48,840 bases of DNA from Deltaproteobacteria bacterium (GTDB taxonomy: Bacteria; Desulfobacterota; Syntrophobacteria; Syntrophobacterales; Syntrophobacteraceae): the NCBI GenBank assembly GCA_021793275.1, contig JAJYTC010000012.1, positions 1 to 48,840 of the forward strand, in the 5' to 3' direction. Shown here piece by piece: positions 24,303 through 32,328 of the stretch. The notes under the pieces are model-generated. The model saw only the letters and a list, made by a program, of their open reading frames with translations. It had not been told where the DNA came from and made no database searches. Each line of letters begins with the position of its first letter. Within the stretch, counting starts at the first letter, position 1. A program made the translations under genes and the position numbers.

Positions 24303-25511
24303 TTAGAAAGCCTCTGCGCTTTTCAGCGCCTCATAACTCTCTTTCCTGCACGGCCAGGACCACAATATGCCGTCCACGATCATAAGAAGGCCCGCTACGA
24401 TCATAAATATGTCGAGCAGATTGAGAATGCTCGGGCGAAAATATTCCAGGAAACCCAACCCGCCGCTGGCGAAGGCGACGCCTGTGCCGATGAAGGACAG
24501 CCCGGTCCTTGCCCGCGCGTAAATCGTGCGGTAACAGGCCGCTACGGTGCGCTGCGCGGCAAAAACGTTCCTTTGGTGAGCCAGCAGGGAACGGGGTTTG
24601 TTGTCGCGCGAACCATCGATGACCACCACGGTGCGACTGGCCAGGTCGAAAAGGCGGGCCAGCATGGTCTTGCCTTCTTTGCTTTCCACCTCTCCGGGGT
24701 CAACGAACTGGTAGTCCTCGAGAAACTGCACGCTTGCCGCCGTAACCTCAATAAGCGTCTGGTGCCTGGGAGGACGGTAAAAGGACCTCTTGATCCTGTA
24801 GTAGCTGATCATACCGAGGATGAACAAAAGCAAGCCGAAACCGATCAATGACCAGTAAAACGGCGCAAAATGGACCGTGTGGCCGTTTCTAAGAAGCGCT
24901 CTTCCGACCAGTATGAACGTCAGCCCCGCCTCGAGGAAACTCATATAGGTCCTGACCGTGGCGAAATCGGTGCGGTAGGTGGCAAGCTTGGTCCTCCACC
25001 GGGCCATCGTATTGCGCCACACCGCCAGGGCCGTCCTTTCGTTTCCGGAAAGATGCTGCGGATCAGAGTTCAGAAAATCCCCTATAAAAAAGAAAATATC
25101 CTCGGCAAGAGCTACCATGAACTGATATGTCCTGCCTTCTCCCATGCATTGTCTGACGTCTTGGGCGACGAAAGGATCGGTGGGGTATCTGGCTGCGATT
25201 ATCACCGTTTCGCCGTCCAAGGCGACGGGAAACCAAAGCATCAAAGTGAGTCTTTCCGGGTCCAGACCCTCAAGGAGCTCCGGAGGCACCGGAATTCTTT
25301 CGTCGTACTCGACCCAGTCGCACCCGCAGGAAAGCGCGAGGGCCTCGAGCAGCTTGCGGCGCGGAATTCCCCGCTCGTAGCGCAGCACCTCCTCTACTTC
25401 GATGTCCCTCACTCGGGCCGCTTCCCCTGCCGAGCTCAGTTCCCCCGCGCTCAGGAGCCCCCAATCCACCAGCGGCCTGAAGCTTGCCGTCGAATCAGCC
25501 ACCGCACTCAT
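24303..25511 (-). CDS. GspE-N-like domain plus two DUF202-like membrane modules
   Basis: 402-residue protein. Residues about 13-147 have the beta/alpha pattern of the type II secretion GspE N-terminal (MshEN-like) domain, ending in LAEDIFFFIGD. Two DUF202-like modules follow (about 158-245 and 314-390). Each begins with a helix where Arg-Thr/Asn recurs every seven residues (R159, R166, R173, R180, R187; then R314, R321, R328, R335) and continues with two transmembrane segments ending in a short basic tail. There is no ATPase domain. ATG at 25511 (AGGACA upstream) overlaps the 3' end of the larger paralogue by 17 bp. The function is unknown; the operon position between a NarL-type regulator and a kinase suggests signalling. 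Confidence 0.72.
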   Translation of the reverse strand: MSAVADSTASFRPLVDWGLLSAGELSSAGEAARVRDIEVEEVLRYERGIPRRKLLEALALSCGCDWVEYDERIPVPPELLEGLDPERLTLMLWFPVALDGETVIIAARYPTDPFVAQDVRQCMGEGRTYQFMVALAEDIFFFIGDFLNSDPQHLSGNERTALAVWRNTMARWRTKLATYRTDFATVRTYMSFLEAGLTFILVGRALLRNGHTVHFAPFYWSLIGFGLLLFILGMISYYRIKRSFYRPPRHQTLIEVTAASVQFLEDYQFVDPGEVESKEGKTMLARLFDLASRTVVVIDGSRDNKPRSLLAHQRNVFAAQRTVAACYRTIYARARTGLSFIGTGVAFASGGLGFLEYFRPSILNLLDIFMIVAGLLMIVDGILWSWPCRKESYEALKSAEAF

Positions 25512-27246
25512 TGTCCTCATAGCTGAACGTCACCTTTTTCCATAACTGGGTCGGCTTGGCGTAATCAGGGATTCTGATCTCGAGGCCCTCCCAGCAATAG
25601 GGCAGTTGTTTTTTTCTGCGCTCTGCCTTGAGGTACCAGAAGATGCCCTCGGATATCATGAACAGCCCGGCGATAATCAGAACGAAATCAAAAATGGTCC
25701 ACCAAATGTTGCCCCAGCCGAAATAGACTTGCAGACCGAAACCGACCGAAAAAATACTCGTTCCGGTCCTGATGAACCTCAGGGCGGTCCTGGACCTTGC
25801 CAGCGTGGTCCTGAGCCTCGCTTTGACGTTGCGCCTCTCGGCAAGCAGCGTTCGTTCCAAAGCAAGCCCGGTGGTCCCCCAAATCCCGGGGGCGTAGGTA
25901 CCCTTGAGCGTCAGTTTGGGCGGCAGGTCGTCAAGCCGGCTGAACGCCCGGAACATGAAATCCCAGATCGAAGTACTTTCCTCGATCTGCCTGGTGGTTT
26001 TTATGCTTTCCACAACGGCGCGCCGCCCCGGAAAATACCACCTGGCGCCTTCGAAAAACATGAGGACGCCCGTCATGAGCAAGCCGGCATAAAAAAGCGA
26101 CCAGGCCCCGACAGGATAGTTTCTCCACAGCAGTATCCCGAAGCCTATCACGGAAGTGCCGGTGCTCGCGAAGGCAAGGCCCGTCCTGGATCTCGCCATC
26201 CTCGTGCGGTACATTGCGAGAAGCGTCCTCTCTTCGGCAAGGTCCGCCCTGTCTATTGCGAAAAATCTGCGCCTCATGACGGGAGAAAGCCGGTTCCAAC
26301 GGTTGCGAAGCTCCTGCGCCCCCTTGACCGGCTCGGACCTCGTAAGGACCGTGCCGAATTCGCTCGATTTTATCTGCGGAATAGTTGTCCCGAATGTCGA
26401 GCGGGCAGGCACATAGCCTATTCCCTTCGGTTCGAGCTTTCTCATGGGTATGTACCAGGTGATACCCTCCACGACCATGAAGACCCCGCCGAAAAGAATG
26501 ATCGCCTCTATTATGCTGAGCCAGCCGATCCCGAAAATCCTGAGAAGAGTAAGGCTGATGGCGATGAATTTGACCCCGATTCGCATGGCGGCCAGCCCCG
26601 TTCTTCCCTTCGCCATGGTGGTCCTGTAGCGGGACATTTTCACCCGTTCGGAGGCAAGCCTGGTGCGGATCCGAGCCAGAGGGGTCCGCCCGGCTTCGGG
26701 CGGAAAACCGGGGTTTACGTCCTGGCTGTGCTCGACCATGCGGATTATGTCGGTGGGCAGGGCGAAGACGAAGCGGAGCGCCCCCGTGCCCAGGTCGCTT
26801 TTGATCTTTTCGAACAGCATCGGGGCTGCGGGGTTCGAGGTCGCCACCAGCGCCTCTTTGGTGGTGACCGAAATCGGGAACCACAGCTCGCGCTTTAGCC
26901 CGACAAGATCGAGGCGATCGAGAATTTCGCCCGGCGTTCTCAGACTCTCGCTGAATTCGACGAACGGAAGGTTGTAATGAGTGCTCAAACAAAGCAGGAT
27001 TTCATGTTTCGCGACGCCCAGGTCTCTTAGCGACTTCTCGATTCGTCTCAGTGAGCCCTCCGAGTCGAAAACGATCTTTTCCAACTCGGCCCTTTCGATC
27101 ACTCCCCGCTCGGCCAATGCGCCAAGGGCTCCCAGGCAGTGCTCTATCGGTTCTTCAACCAATTCATTTTGAGCATGGAGGCTCTTTTGCAGCATCAGCA
27201 TCCGATCCACTTGAAAGTCGGCTTCGCCCGGCCGGGCGAATCGCAC
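25495..27246 (-). CDS. GspE-N-like domain plus three DUF202-like membrane modules
   Basis: 583-residue paralogue of the downstream gene. The N-terminal domain (about 36-175: ERGVIERAELEKIVF ... HYNLPFVEFSE ... ALVATSNPAAP ... LPTDIIRMVE) resembles the GspE/MshE N-terminal fold. Three DUF202-like modules follow at about 187-270, 331-410 and 459-545. The leading helix of each shows Arg at exact 7-residue spacing (187-222 six times; 333, 340, 347, 354; 465, 472, 479, 486, 493), usually followed by Thr. Each module then has two transmembrane segments and ends in a W-Y-x-P/L motif. GTG at 27246 is assumed; ATG at 27201 is an alternative. It lies 20 bp after the NarL-type regulator gene. Confidence 0.72.
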   Translation of the reverse strand: MRFARPGEADFQVDRMLMLQKSLHAQNELVEEPIEHCLGALGALAERGVIERAELEKIVFDSEGSLRRIEKSLRDLGVAKHEILLCLSTHYNLPFVEFSESLRTPGEILDRLDLVGLKRELWFPISVTTKEALVATSNPAAPMLFEKIKSDLGTGALRFVFALPTDIIRMVEHSQDVNPGFPPEAGRTPLARIRTRLASERVKMSRYRTTMAKGRTGLAAMRIGVKFIAISLTLLRIFGIGWLSIIEAIILFGGVFMVVEGITWYIPMRKLEPKGIGYVPARSTFGTTIPQIKSSEFGTVLTRSEPVKGAQELRNRWNRLSPVMRRRFFAIDRADLAEERTLLAMYRTRMARSRTGLAFASTGTSVIGFGILLWRNYPVGAWSLFYAGLLMTGVLMFFEGARWYFPGRRAVVESIKTTRQIEESTSIWDFMFRAFSRLDDLPPKLTLKGTYAPGIWGTTGLALERTLLAERRNVKARLRTTLARSRTALRFIRTGTSIFSVGFGLQVYFGWGNIWWTIFDFVLIIAGLFMISEGIFWYLKAERRKKQLPYCWEGLEIRIPDYAKPTQLWKKVTFSYEDNECGG

Positions 27247-27266
27247 ATATCATCCAGATGATACAC

Positions 27267-27920
27267 CTATTTCGTCAAAAGTCCCATCTCCAGGGCGAGT
27301 GCGGTCAAAGAGGAAATATTGTGCAGGTTGAGTTTATTCATCAGGTTTGTGCGGTGTTTTTCAACAGTCTTGTTGCTTATGCCCAGCCGGCAGGCTATCT
27401 CTTTGCTTTTGTTCCCCTCCGCGATCATCTTGAGGATTTCTCGCTCCCGCCTGGTGAGCGTGTCCCATGTCGTATACGACTCGATGCTCTTCCTGCCTTC
27501 CACAAAGCCTCGGGGCGCCTTTTCCTCAACGGCCGGGCTTAGATAACTCTTTCCCGAAAAGACGTTTTCAACGGCAAGCATCAATTCTTTGTATGTGGCG
27601 TCTTTGAGTATGTAACCGTCAGCTCCGCTCTTCAGAGCGCTCAAAATGTGTTCCTTGGTGCAGTGAACGGTTAGCACGAGAATTTTCGTCCGCGGACTCA
27701 GTTGCTTTATCCGCCGGGTGGCGCTGACTCCATCCATGACCGGCATCGAGAGGTCCATCAGGACAAGGTCGGGTTTTTGGGACTTGACCGCGCAGACCGC
27801 CTCGATGCCGTTTTGCGCCTCTCCAACGACCTCATAGGCAGGGTCGGAAGACAAAAGCATCTTCAGCCCCTCTCTCATGATTGTATGATCCTCTGCGATG
27901 AGGACTCTTCTCGGTTGCAT
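27267..27920 (-). CDS. NarL/FixJ-type response regulator
   Basis: 217-residue response regulator. The receiver domain has D11 (AEDH), phospho-acceptor D56 (LVLMDLSMP), T at LVLTVH and lysine in YILKDA. The C-terminal LuxR-type helix-turn-helix is LTRREREILKMIAEGNKSKEIACRLGISNKTVEKHRTNL (about residues 152-190). It should bind DNA as a dimer after phosphorylation. The probable partner is the NarX-type kinase encoded 231 bp upstream, as this pairing is typical. It leads directly into the two DUF202-array genes, which may be its targets or operon partners. Confidence 0.93.
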   Translation of the reverse strand: MQPRRVLIAEDHTIMREGLKMLLSSDPAYEVVGEAQNGIEAVCAVKSQKPDLVLMDLSMPVMDGVSATRRIKQLSPRTKILVLTVHCTKEHILSALKSGADGYILKDATYKELMLAVENVFSGKSYLSPAVEEKAPRGFVEGRKSIESYTTWDTLTRREREILKMIAEGNKSKEIACRLGISNKTVEKHRTNLMNKLNLHNISSLTALALEMGLLTK

Positions 27921-28151
27921 GCCGAAAAACTCCCGGAATTTCCCCTATGCATAAATCATGCGATATCCTTGGGGAAAATATGAAGATTTCGACCTCGAAG
28001 AGGTCTCGATATTCCTGCAATTTCGCCGTATTGGATTGAGCTGGAAATGGCGTGAGGTTCTGCGGCCCGGATAAAGTGTCGCCTTAGTGTGTCAGGTGTC
28101 GCTCGCAACGATACGATAAGTTGGTTTAAACGGGTTCGGTTTCAGCTCGAT

Positions 28152-30692
28152 TTAATTCGGACGCATATTTGCCGGCCACTCGGCGCTCAAGATGGTTCCC
28201 GTTTCAGGCGCCGACCGGATCCTCAAACAGCCGCCGGAAAGCTCCGCCCTTTCTTTCATGCTTGCAAGCCCGACTCCTTGTCGCTCGCGAACGGCCTCCA
28301 GGTCGAACCCCGCTCCATTGTCCTCTATCATGAGTCTTATGGCGCCTTCCTGGTTGGAAAGAGAAAAATCCACATACTCGGCCTTGCTGTGCTTGGCGAT
28401 ATTGTGAAAGGCTTCCTGGGTGATCCGGAATATCACGATCCTCAGAGGCTCGGGGATATCCTGTTCTTCAATGCCGATCTCGGCCTCGACATGGATTGCG
28501 GGATAGATCTGCCGATATTGCCTGAAAAACCATTTAAGGGCCGCAAGCACCCCCATATCATCGAGGACCGGGGGCCGCAGATCGCTCATGAGTCTTCGTA
28601 TCTCATTGATCGTGAGCTGGGTCCACTCGATCAAAGGATCGAGCATATCGGGACCGTGTCCGTTCCGCTTGAGCTCCTCCCGGGTTTTTTCAAGGCCCAT
28701 CTTTATGACGGTAAGCGATGACCCGATGCTGTCGTGAAGTTCTCTTGCGATCCTTTTTCGCTCTTCCTCGTGGGCCGAAAGAAGCTGCGCTGAAAGAGAG
28801 CTCAGCCTGCTTTCCGATTGCCGGAGCGCTCGTTGCGTTTGCCTCAAATCCGTGACATCGATGGAGACCGCCAGGATTCCCGTGATTTTTCCATCGGCGT
28901 CTCTGATCGGCAGCTTATCCGTCCGGAGCCATCTTTCCACGCCCGACAGGTTGACTGCGCGCTCGATAATTCCAAGTTTGGGCTTTTCCGAAGAGATGAC
29001 CTCCAAATCGTCCCGGTAAAATTTTTCTGCATCGAACGGAAAAATTTCGACCGCCGGTCTGCTCTGTATCTCTTCGACCCCTAAACCTGCAAAATCCGCC
29101 GCTGCCCTGTTGACCCGGATGAAATGGTTTTTGGTGTCTTTGTACCAGATGATTGCGGGCACGGAGTTAAATATAATATCTAGTTCGCCTGCGAGACCTC
29201 GAAACTGCTCCTCGCTTTCCCTCAGGGCTTCCTCGGCCAGCTTGCGCTCGGAGATATCGACTGCGAGTTTCAGCACCAGCGGGGCGCCCTCCGCATCCGT
29301 GAACGGATGGGTGTGAAACGAATAGCATTTTCCATCCGGAGCGGACCATTCCCAATGCCGGGGAAGCTGCGAATTCAAAGTGCGCGGTATGTCACAGTTC
29401 TCACATGCGTCGGTGCTTTCCATAAACAGTTCGTGGCATGACTTTCCCTTTGGATCGCCGAAGGTTTCCCTGAATGTGCGGTTGGTAAATATGATGGAAC
29501 GGTCCGGCGCCTGGAGGTAAACGCTTGCGGGCATGGCCTCGAGAACCGCGATAAGCCGCTGCTGAGCAGCCCTGAGCTCTCTCTCACGCGTTCGGACTTT
29601 TTCGGCCATCGTGTTGAAGGCTGATGCCAGACCTTTCAGCTCGCCGGGACCCCACACTTCGATCTCGCTTTCCACACCCCCTCCGCCAAGCTCCGAAGCA
29701 TGCTCGAACAGTCTTCGAATGGAGCTGGATATGCCTTCCGAGAGTGTGAACGCCCCGAGGAAGGCTGCGCCGGCAACGAGAAGGAATACAAGACCCTCGC
29801 GCAACGCCTGGGATTCGATCGGAGCCGCCACACCGTTTCCGGGGCGGCTGGCGCATGCAGTCCAGCCAATTGACGAGATAGGGGCAAAAGCCGCCATGCG
29901 ATCTCCCCGCCCGTCGTAGGAAGGAATGACTGCGGCGACTTCCCGGCCTTCCAAGGCCTGCCTGACAGCAGGCAGGTTTTTAAAACGGTTTCGCCTCCCC
30001 CAACTCCACTCGACCCCGGGCGCCCGGAAGACTACTGCGCCACGACTGTCGATAATGGTGATCGCTTCATCGTCATCCGGATGAATGGGAATGATATTCT
30101 CCAGCCACTCAGGATCGATTGCCGCTACCACAATGCCCAGAAGCTCTCCCTTTTCCCCCCGGACGGCAAGGCTTACGGTGAAGACGGGCTTACCCGTGAC
30201 GCGCGAGCGTAAAAGATTGCTCACCACCCACCTCTTGCCCGAGACGATCTTACGCACATAATCGCGGTCGCTCAGGTTCAAACCGACAACCGATCTCAGG
30301 CTCGACATGGTGACTCGGCCATGGGGGTCGAGCCATGCGAAGTTGCGGACAGCAGGGAACGCTGCTTTGTTCAATTTGAGTATCCGCTTCACCTCATCCG
30401 GGGCGATAGGCATAGGCATCGTTAAGTTTGCCCCTATAGCCGTCTCCTGATGGAGAAGCCCCATTATGAATGTATGGAAGGCGACCGCCACCGCCCGCGA
30501 CATCTGCGAGTCCTCGTGGGATGCGGCTTCCATTCGTTTCCTGAATCTTACGTATGTATATGCCACCTGGACGAACATCACCGGAATGAGCACGGAGAGG
30601 AGGAGCAAAAAAAGCCTTCCCCGAATGGATGAGAAAAGTTTGTGGCGGGTTGCCTGGATCGTGCCCGACGGGCTTTCAGGATTATCATTCAT
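28152..30692 (-). CDS. NarX-type sensor kinase with periplasmic Cache-like domain and two PAS domains
   Basis: 846-residue histidine kinase. A first transmembrane segment ([21 protein letters not shown]) is followed by a large periplasmic domain of about 270 residues that looks like a double Cache ([17 protein letters not shown] ... [15 protein letters not shown]). A second transmembrane segment and HAMP come next, then two PAS domains. The first PAS carries a CENC cysteine pair and CHELF, typical of several redox or heme-type PAS domains. The transmitter is HisKA_3, with H653 in [12 protein letters not shown], followed by HATPase. ATG at 30692 has AGGTGA upstream. The partner is probably the NarL-type regulator downstream. 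Confidence 0.9.
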   Translation of the reverse strand: MNDNPESPSGTIQATRHKLFSSIRGRLFLLLLSVLIPVMFVQVAYTYVRFRKRMEAASHEDSQMSRAVAVAFHTFIMGLLHQETAIGANLTMPMPIAPDEVKRILKLNKAAFPAVRNFAWLDPHGRVTMSSLRSVVGLNLSDRDYVRKIVSGKRWVVSNLLRSRVTGKPVFTVSLAVRGEKGELLGIVVAAIDPEWLENIIPIHPDDDEAITIIDSRGAVVFRAPGVEWSWGRRNRFKNLPAVRQALEGREVAAVIPSYDGRGDRMAAFAPISSIGWTACASRPGNGVAAPIESQALREGLVFLLVAGAAFLGAFTLSEGISSSIRRLFEHASELGGGGVESEIEVWGPGELKGLASAFNTMAEKVRTRERELRAAQQRLIAVLEAMPASVYLQAPDRSIIFTNRTFRETFGDPKGKSCHELFMESTDACENCDIPRTLNSQLPRHWEWSAPDGKCYSFHTHPFTDAEGAPLVLKLAVDISERKLAEEALRESEEQFRGLAGELDIIFNSVPAIIWYKDTKNHFIRVNRAAADFAGLGVEEIQSRPAVEIFPFDAEKFYRDDLEVISSEKPKLGIIERAVNLSGVERWLRTDKLPIRDADGKITGILAVSIDVTDLRQTQRALRQSESRLSSLSAQLLSAHEEERKRIARELHDSIGSSLTVIKMGLEKTREELKRNGHGPDMLDPLIEWTQLTINEIRRLMSDLRPPVLDDMGVLAALKWFFRQYRQIYPAIHVEAEIGIEEQDIPEPLRIVIFRITQEAFHNIAKHSKAEYVDFSLSNQEGAIRLMIEDNGAGFDLEAVRERQGVGLASMKERAELSGGCLRIRSAPETGTILSAEWPANMRPN

Positions 30693-30812
30693 GCTGAAAT
30701 CACCTGTGATCGCCGGCTGTTTGACATTCTTTAGAAGTGAATGCTCCGGTTCTGTCCTGTCTGCCTGCACCTTCCCGATGCCAGGCGGCCTCGTTCAAGC
30801 CGGTTTCATTGT

Positions 30813-31565
30813 CTATTCAGGGCGCGGCCTTTTTGCCGCAAGGTTCAGTCCCGCTATCTTTACGGCCCCGCGATGATAGCCGGCAGGGAAGAGTTCGGCG
30901 AGTTCCTCCATACCGATCCCGACCGCCTCGCATGTCGCATAAACAGTGGGGACCTCGCCGTTTCTCTCATATTGCGAGCGCATGTGCCTGATGATCCGCC
31001 AGTGCTTTTCGCTGAGAGGAGCGCTCATTTGCAGTTCGCGGGCTTTGAATATGGCGAATTCCTCATCCCACTCGTTGGGGTCGATTAGAAAACCCAGTAC
31101 ATTCACCCGGTAGACCCGTTCATCGGGGGGAACAGGTTTAAGTGGACCGTTTTGTGTTGGATGCGGCGGGGCAGTCGCTCCCCGGGCTACGCAGGACACG
31201 CGGTTGAGCTTGTGGGCTTCTTGCTGGAACTGAAGCTCGGCCTGCTTCATGACCGCGGTCATAAAGGACAGGCCCGCAAGCTTGCACGCCCCGCGCTGGT
31301 AGCCGGAGGGGAAAAGCTTTTGGAGGTCCTTGAAACTCAGCCTGTTGGCCCTGCACGTCTTATGAACCACGGGGCATAAGCCGGTTTGGCGATAGGTGTC
31401 GCGGATGAACCTCAAAACGTCCCAGTGGGAGGGGCTAAGACCGTCCGCTATGCCCAGCGCGGGCGCCATGGCCTCGGCGAAATCCTCGTCCCATTGCTCC
31501 TGGTCGAGCAGGAAACCGTCGTCGTCAAGGATGTAGGTCTTGTTTTTTCTCTCAAATGTATGCAT
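30813..31565 (-). CDS. tandem DsrC/TusE-like protein
   Basis: 250-residue protein made of two DsrC/TusE-like repeats: residues about 10-100 and 150-240. Both show the family layout: GFLLDQEQWDEDFA and GFLIDPNEWDEEFA, then LSPSHWDVLRFIRD and LSEKHWRIIRHMRS, then LFPSGYQRGACKLAGL and LFPAGYHRGAVKIAGL. In DsrC the redox pair is a near-C-terminal cysteine and a second one 10 residues earlier in the QACKIAGL-type motif. Repeat 1 keeps that inner cysteine (C94), repeat 2 has valine (V235), and neither has the terminal cysteine. C71 and C212 are conserved between repeats. It is probably a non-canonical partner or regulator, not a trisulfide carrier. ATG at 31565 has AGGGA upstream. Confidence 0.78.
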   Translation of the reverse strand: MHTFERKNKTYILDDDGFLLDQEQWDEDFAEAMAPALGIADGLSPSHWDVLRFIRDTYRQTGLCPVVHKTCRANRLSFKDLQKLFPSGYQRGACKLAGLSFMTAVMKQAELQFQQEAHKLNRVSCVARGATAPPHPTQNGPLKPVPPDERVYRVNVLGFLIDPNEWDEEFAIFKARELQMSAPLSEKHWRIIRHMRSQYERNGEVPTVYATCEAVGIGMEELAELFPAGYHRGAVKIAGLNLAAKRPRPE

Positions 31566-32328
31566 GTCATCCCTGAAGTCTTTTGCCGCGCGAGGCGCCG
31601 GCGCAGCCGTGCGTCTATGCGGCAAGCGCCGGGATGCCCGGTACGCCGAGTCGACAGTTAGTAGCAATCCAGTCTTTTGTCCGTCTTGTAAACGATACCG
31701 TATCAAAAAGGATGCCAAATGAGATTGGCTCGTGGCAAGGCGGCGAACAGTCGCCTGCTGTTTCATGTCCCCATGAAACGCCGACAAACCGCGACCTTTC
31801 GGCTGCTCGCTTACCTCTCGTCTTGACTTTTCGCAAATCCGAAACAACCCCATCGGGCAAGACCTGTCACTATTATATTCCAGGTGTATCATTTTAGTAT
31901 AGCAAAAATATCTATGCGCTCACTTTTATCATCCCGGATGGCGTCGGGTTTGCGCGACACGAAGGCCAGGCATGGATTTTGCTCTAAAAACCTGTAAGTA
32001 CGAAGCGTTAGCAGGCGCTTGGGACAGTGGCTTGCGCAAAGGTCGGCACTTCCAGGGCTGCTTTGTTTGCATCGGCTCGGGGCAAGGCTGTTTTCACCAC
32101 GAAAGGAAGGGCGCGAAGGCGAAAATGCGGGGCCGGACCGGGATTTGATCTCTGACTCAGCCTTGGGGCACTTTCCTCGCCGTCGATTTTCCGTTATATA
32201 CGAAAGGTCCTTTGCCGGGCTGTTTCGCTGTCGATCCCGGGAGTTGCGCGGCGTAAATTTTTGGATATTCTGTTCATCCCGGCCGGGGGATTTAGAGATT
32301 TTTATTGGTAATCAGGTGAGGTTGCGCA
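31566..32328. other. long intergenic region between divergent gene blocks
   Basis: About 760 bp separating the minus-strand DsrC-like/kinase/fix block from the plus-strand kinase block, so promoters for both are expected here. An AT-rich segment at about 31868-31925, unlike its GC-rich surroundings, is the likeliest promoter area. A stretch at about 32094-32125 (TTCACCACGAAAGGAAGGGC) resembles low-complexity CACGAAG-type intergenic repeats. A long minus-strand reading frame through 31565-31892 shows no protein-like features and is not called. No riboswitch was recognised. Confidence 0.45.

Noticed and set aside
25606-26898. 430-codon plus-strand open frame
   Set aside because: It lies antisense to the DUF202-array gene, has proline-, glutamate- and glycine-rich sequence typical of the complement of a GC-rich gene, and matches no family.
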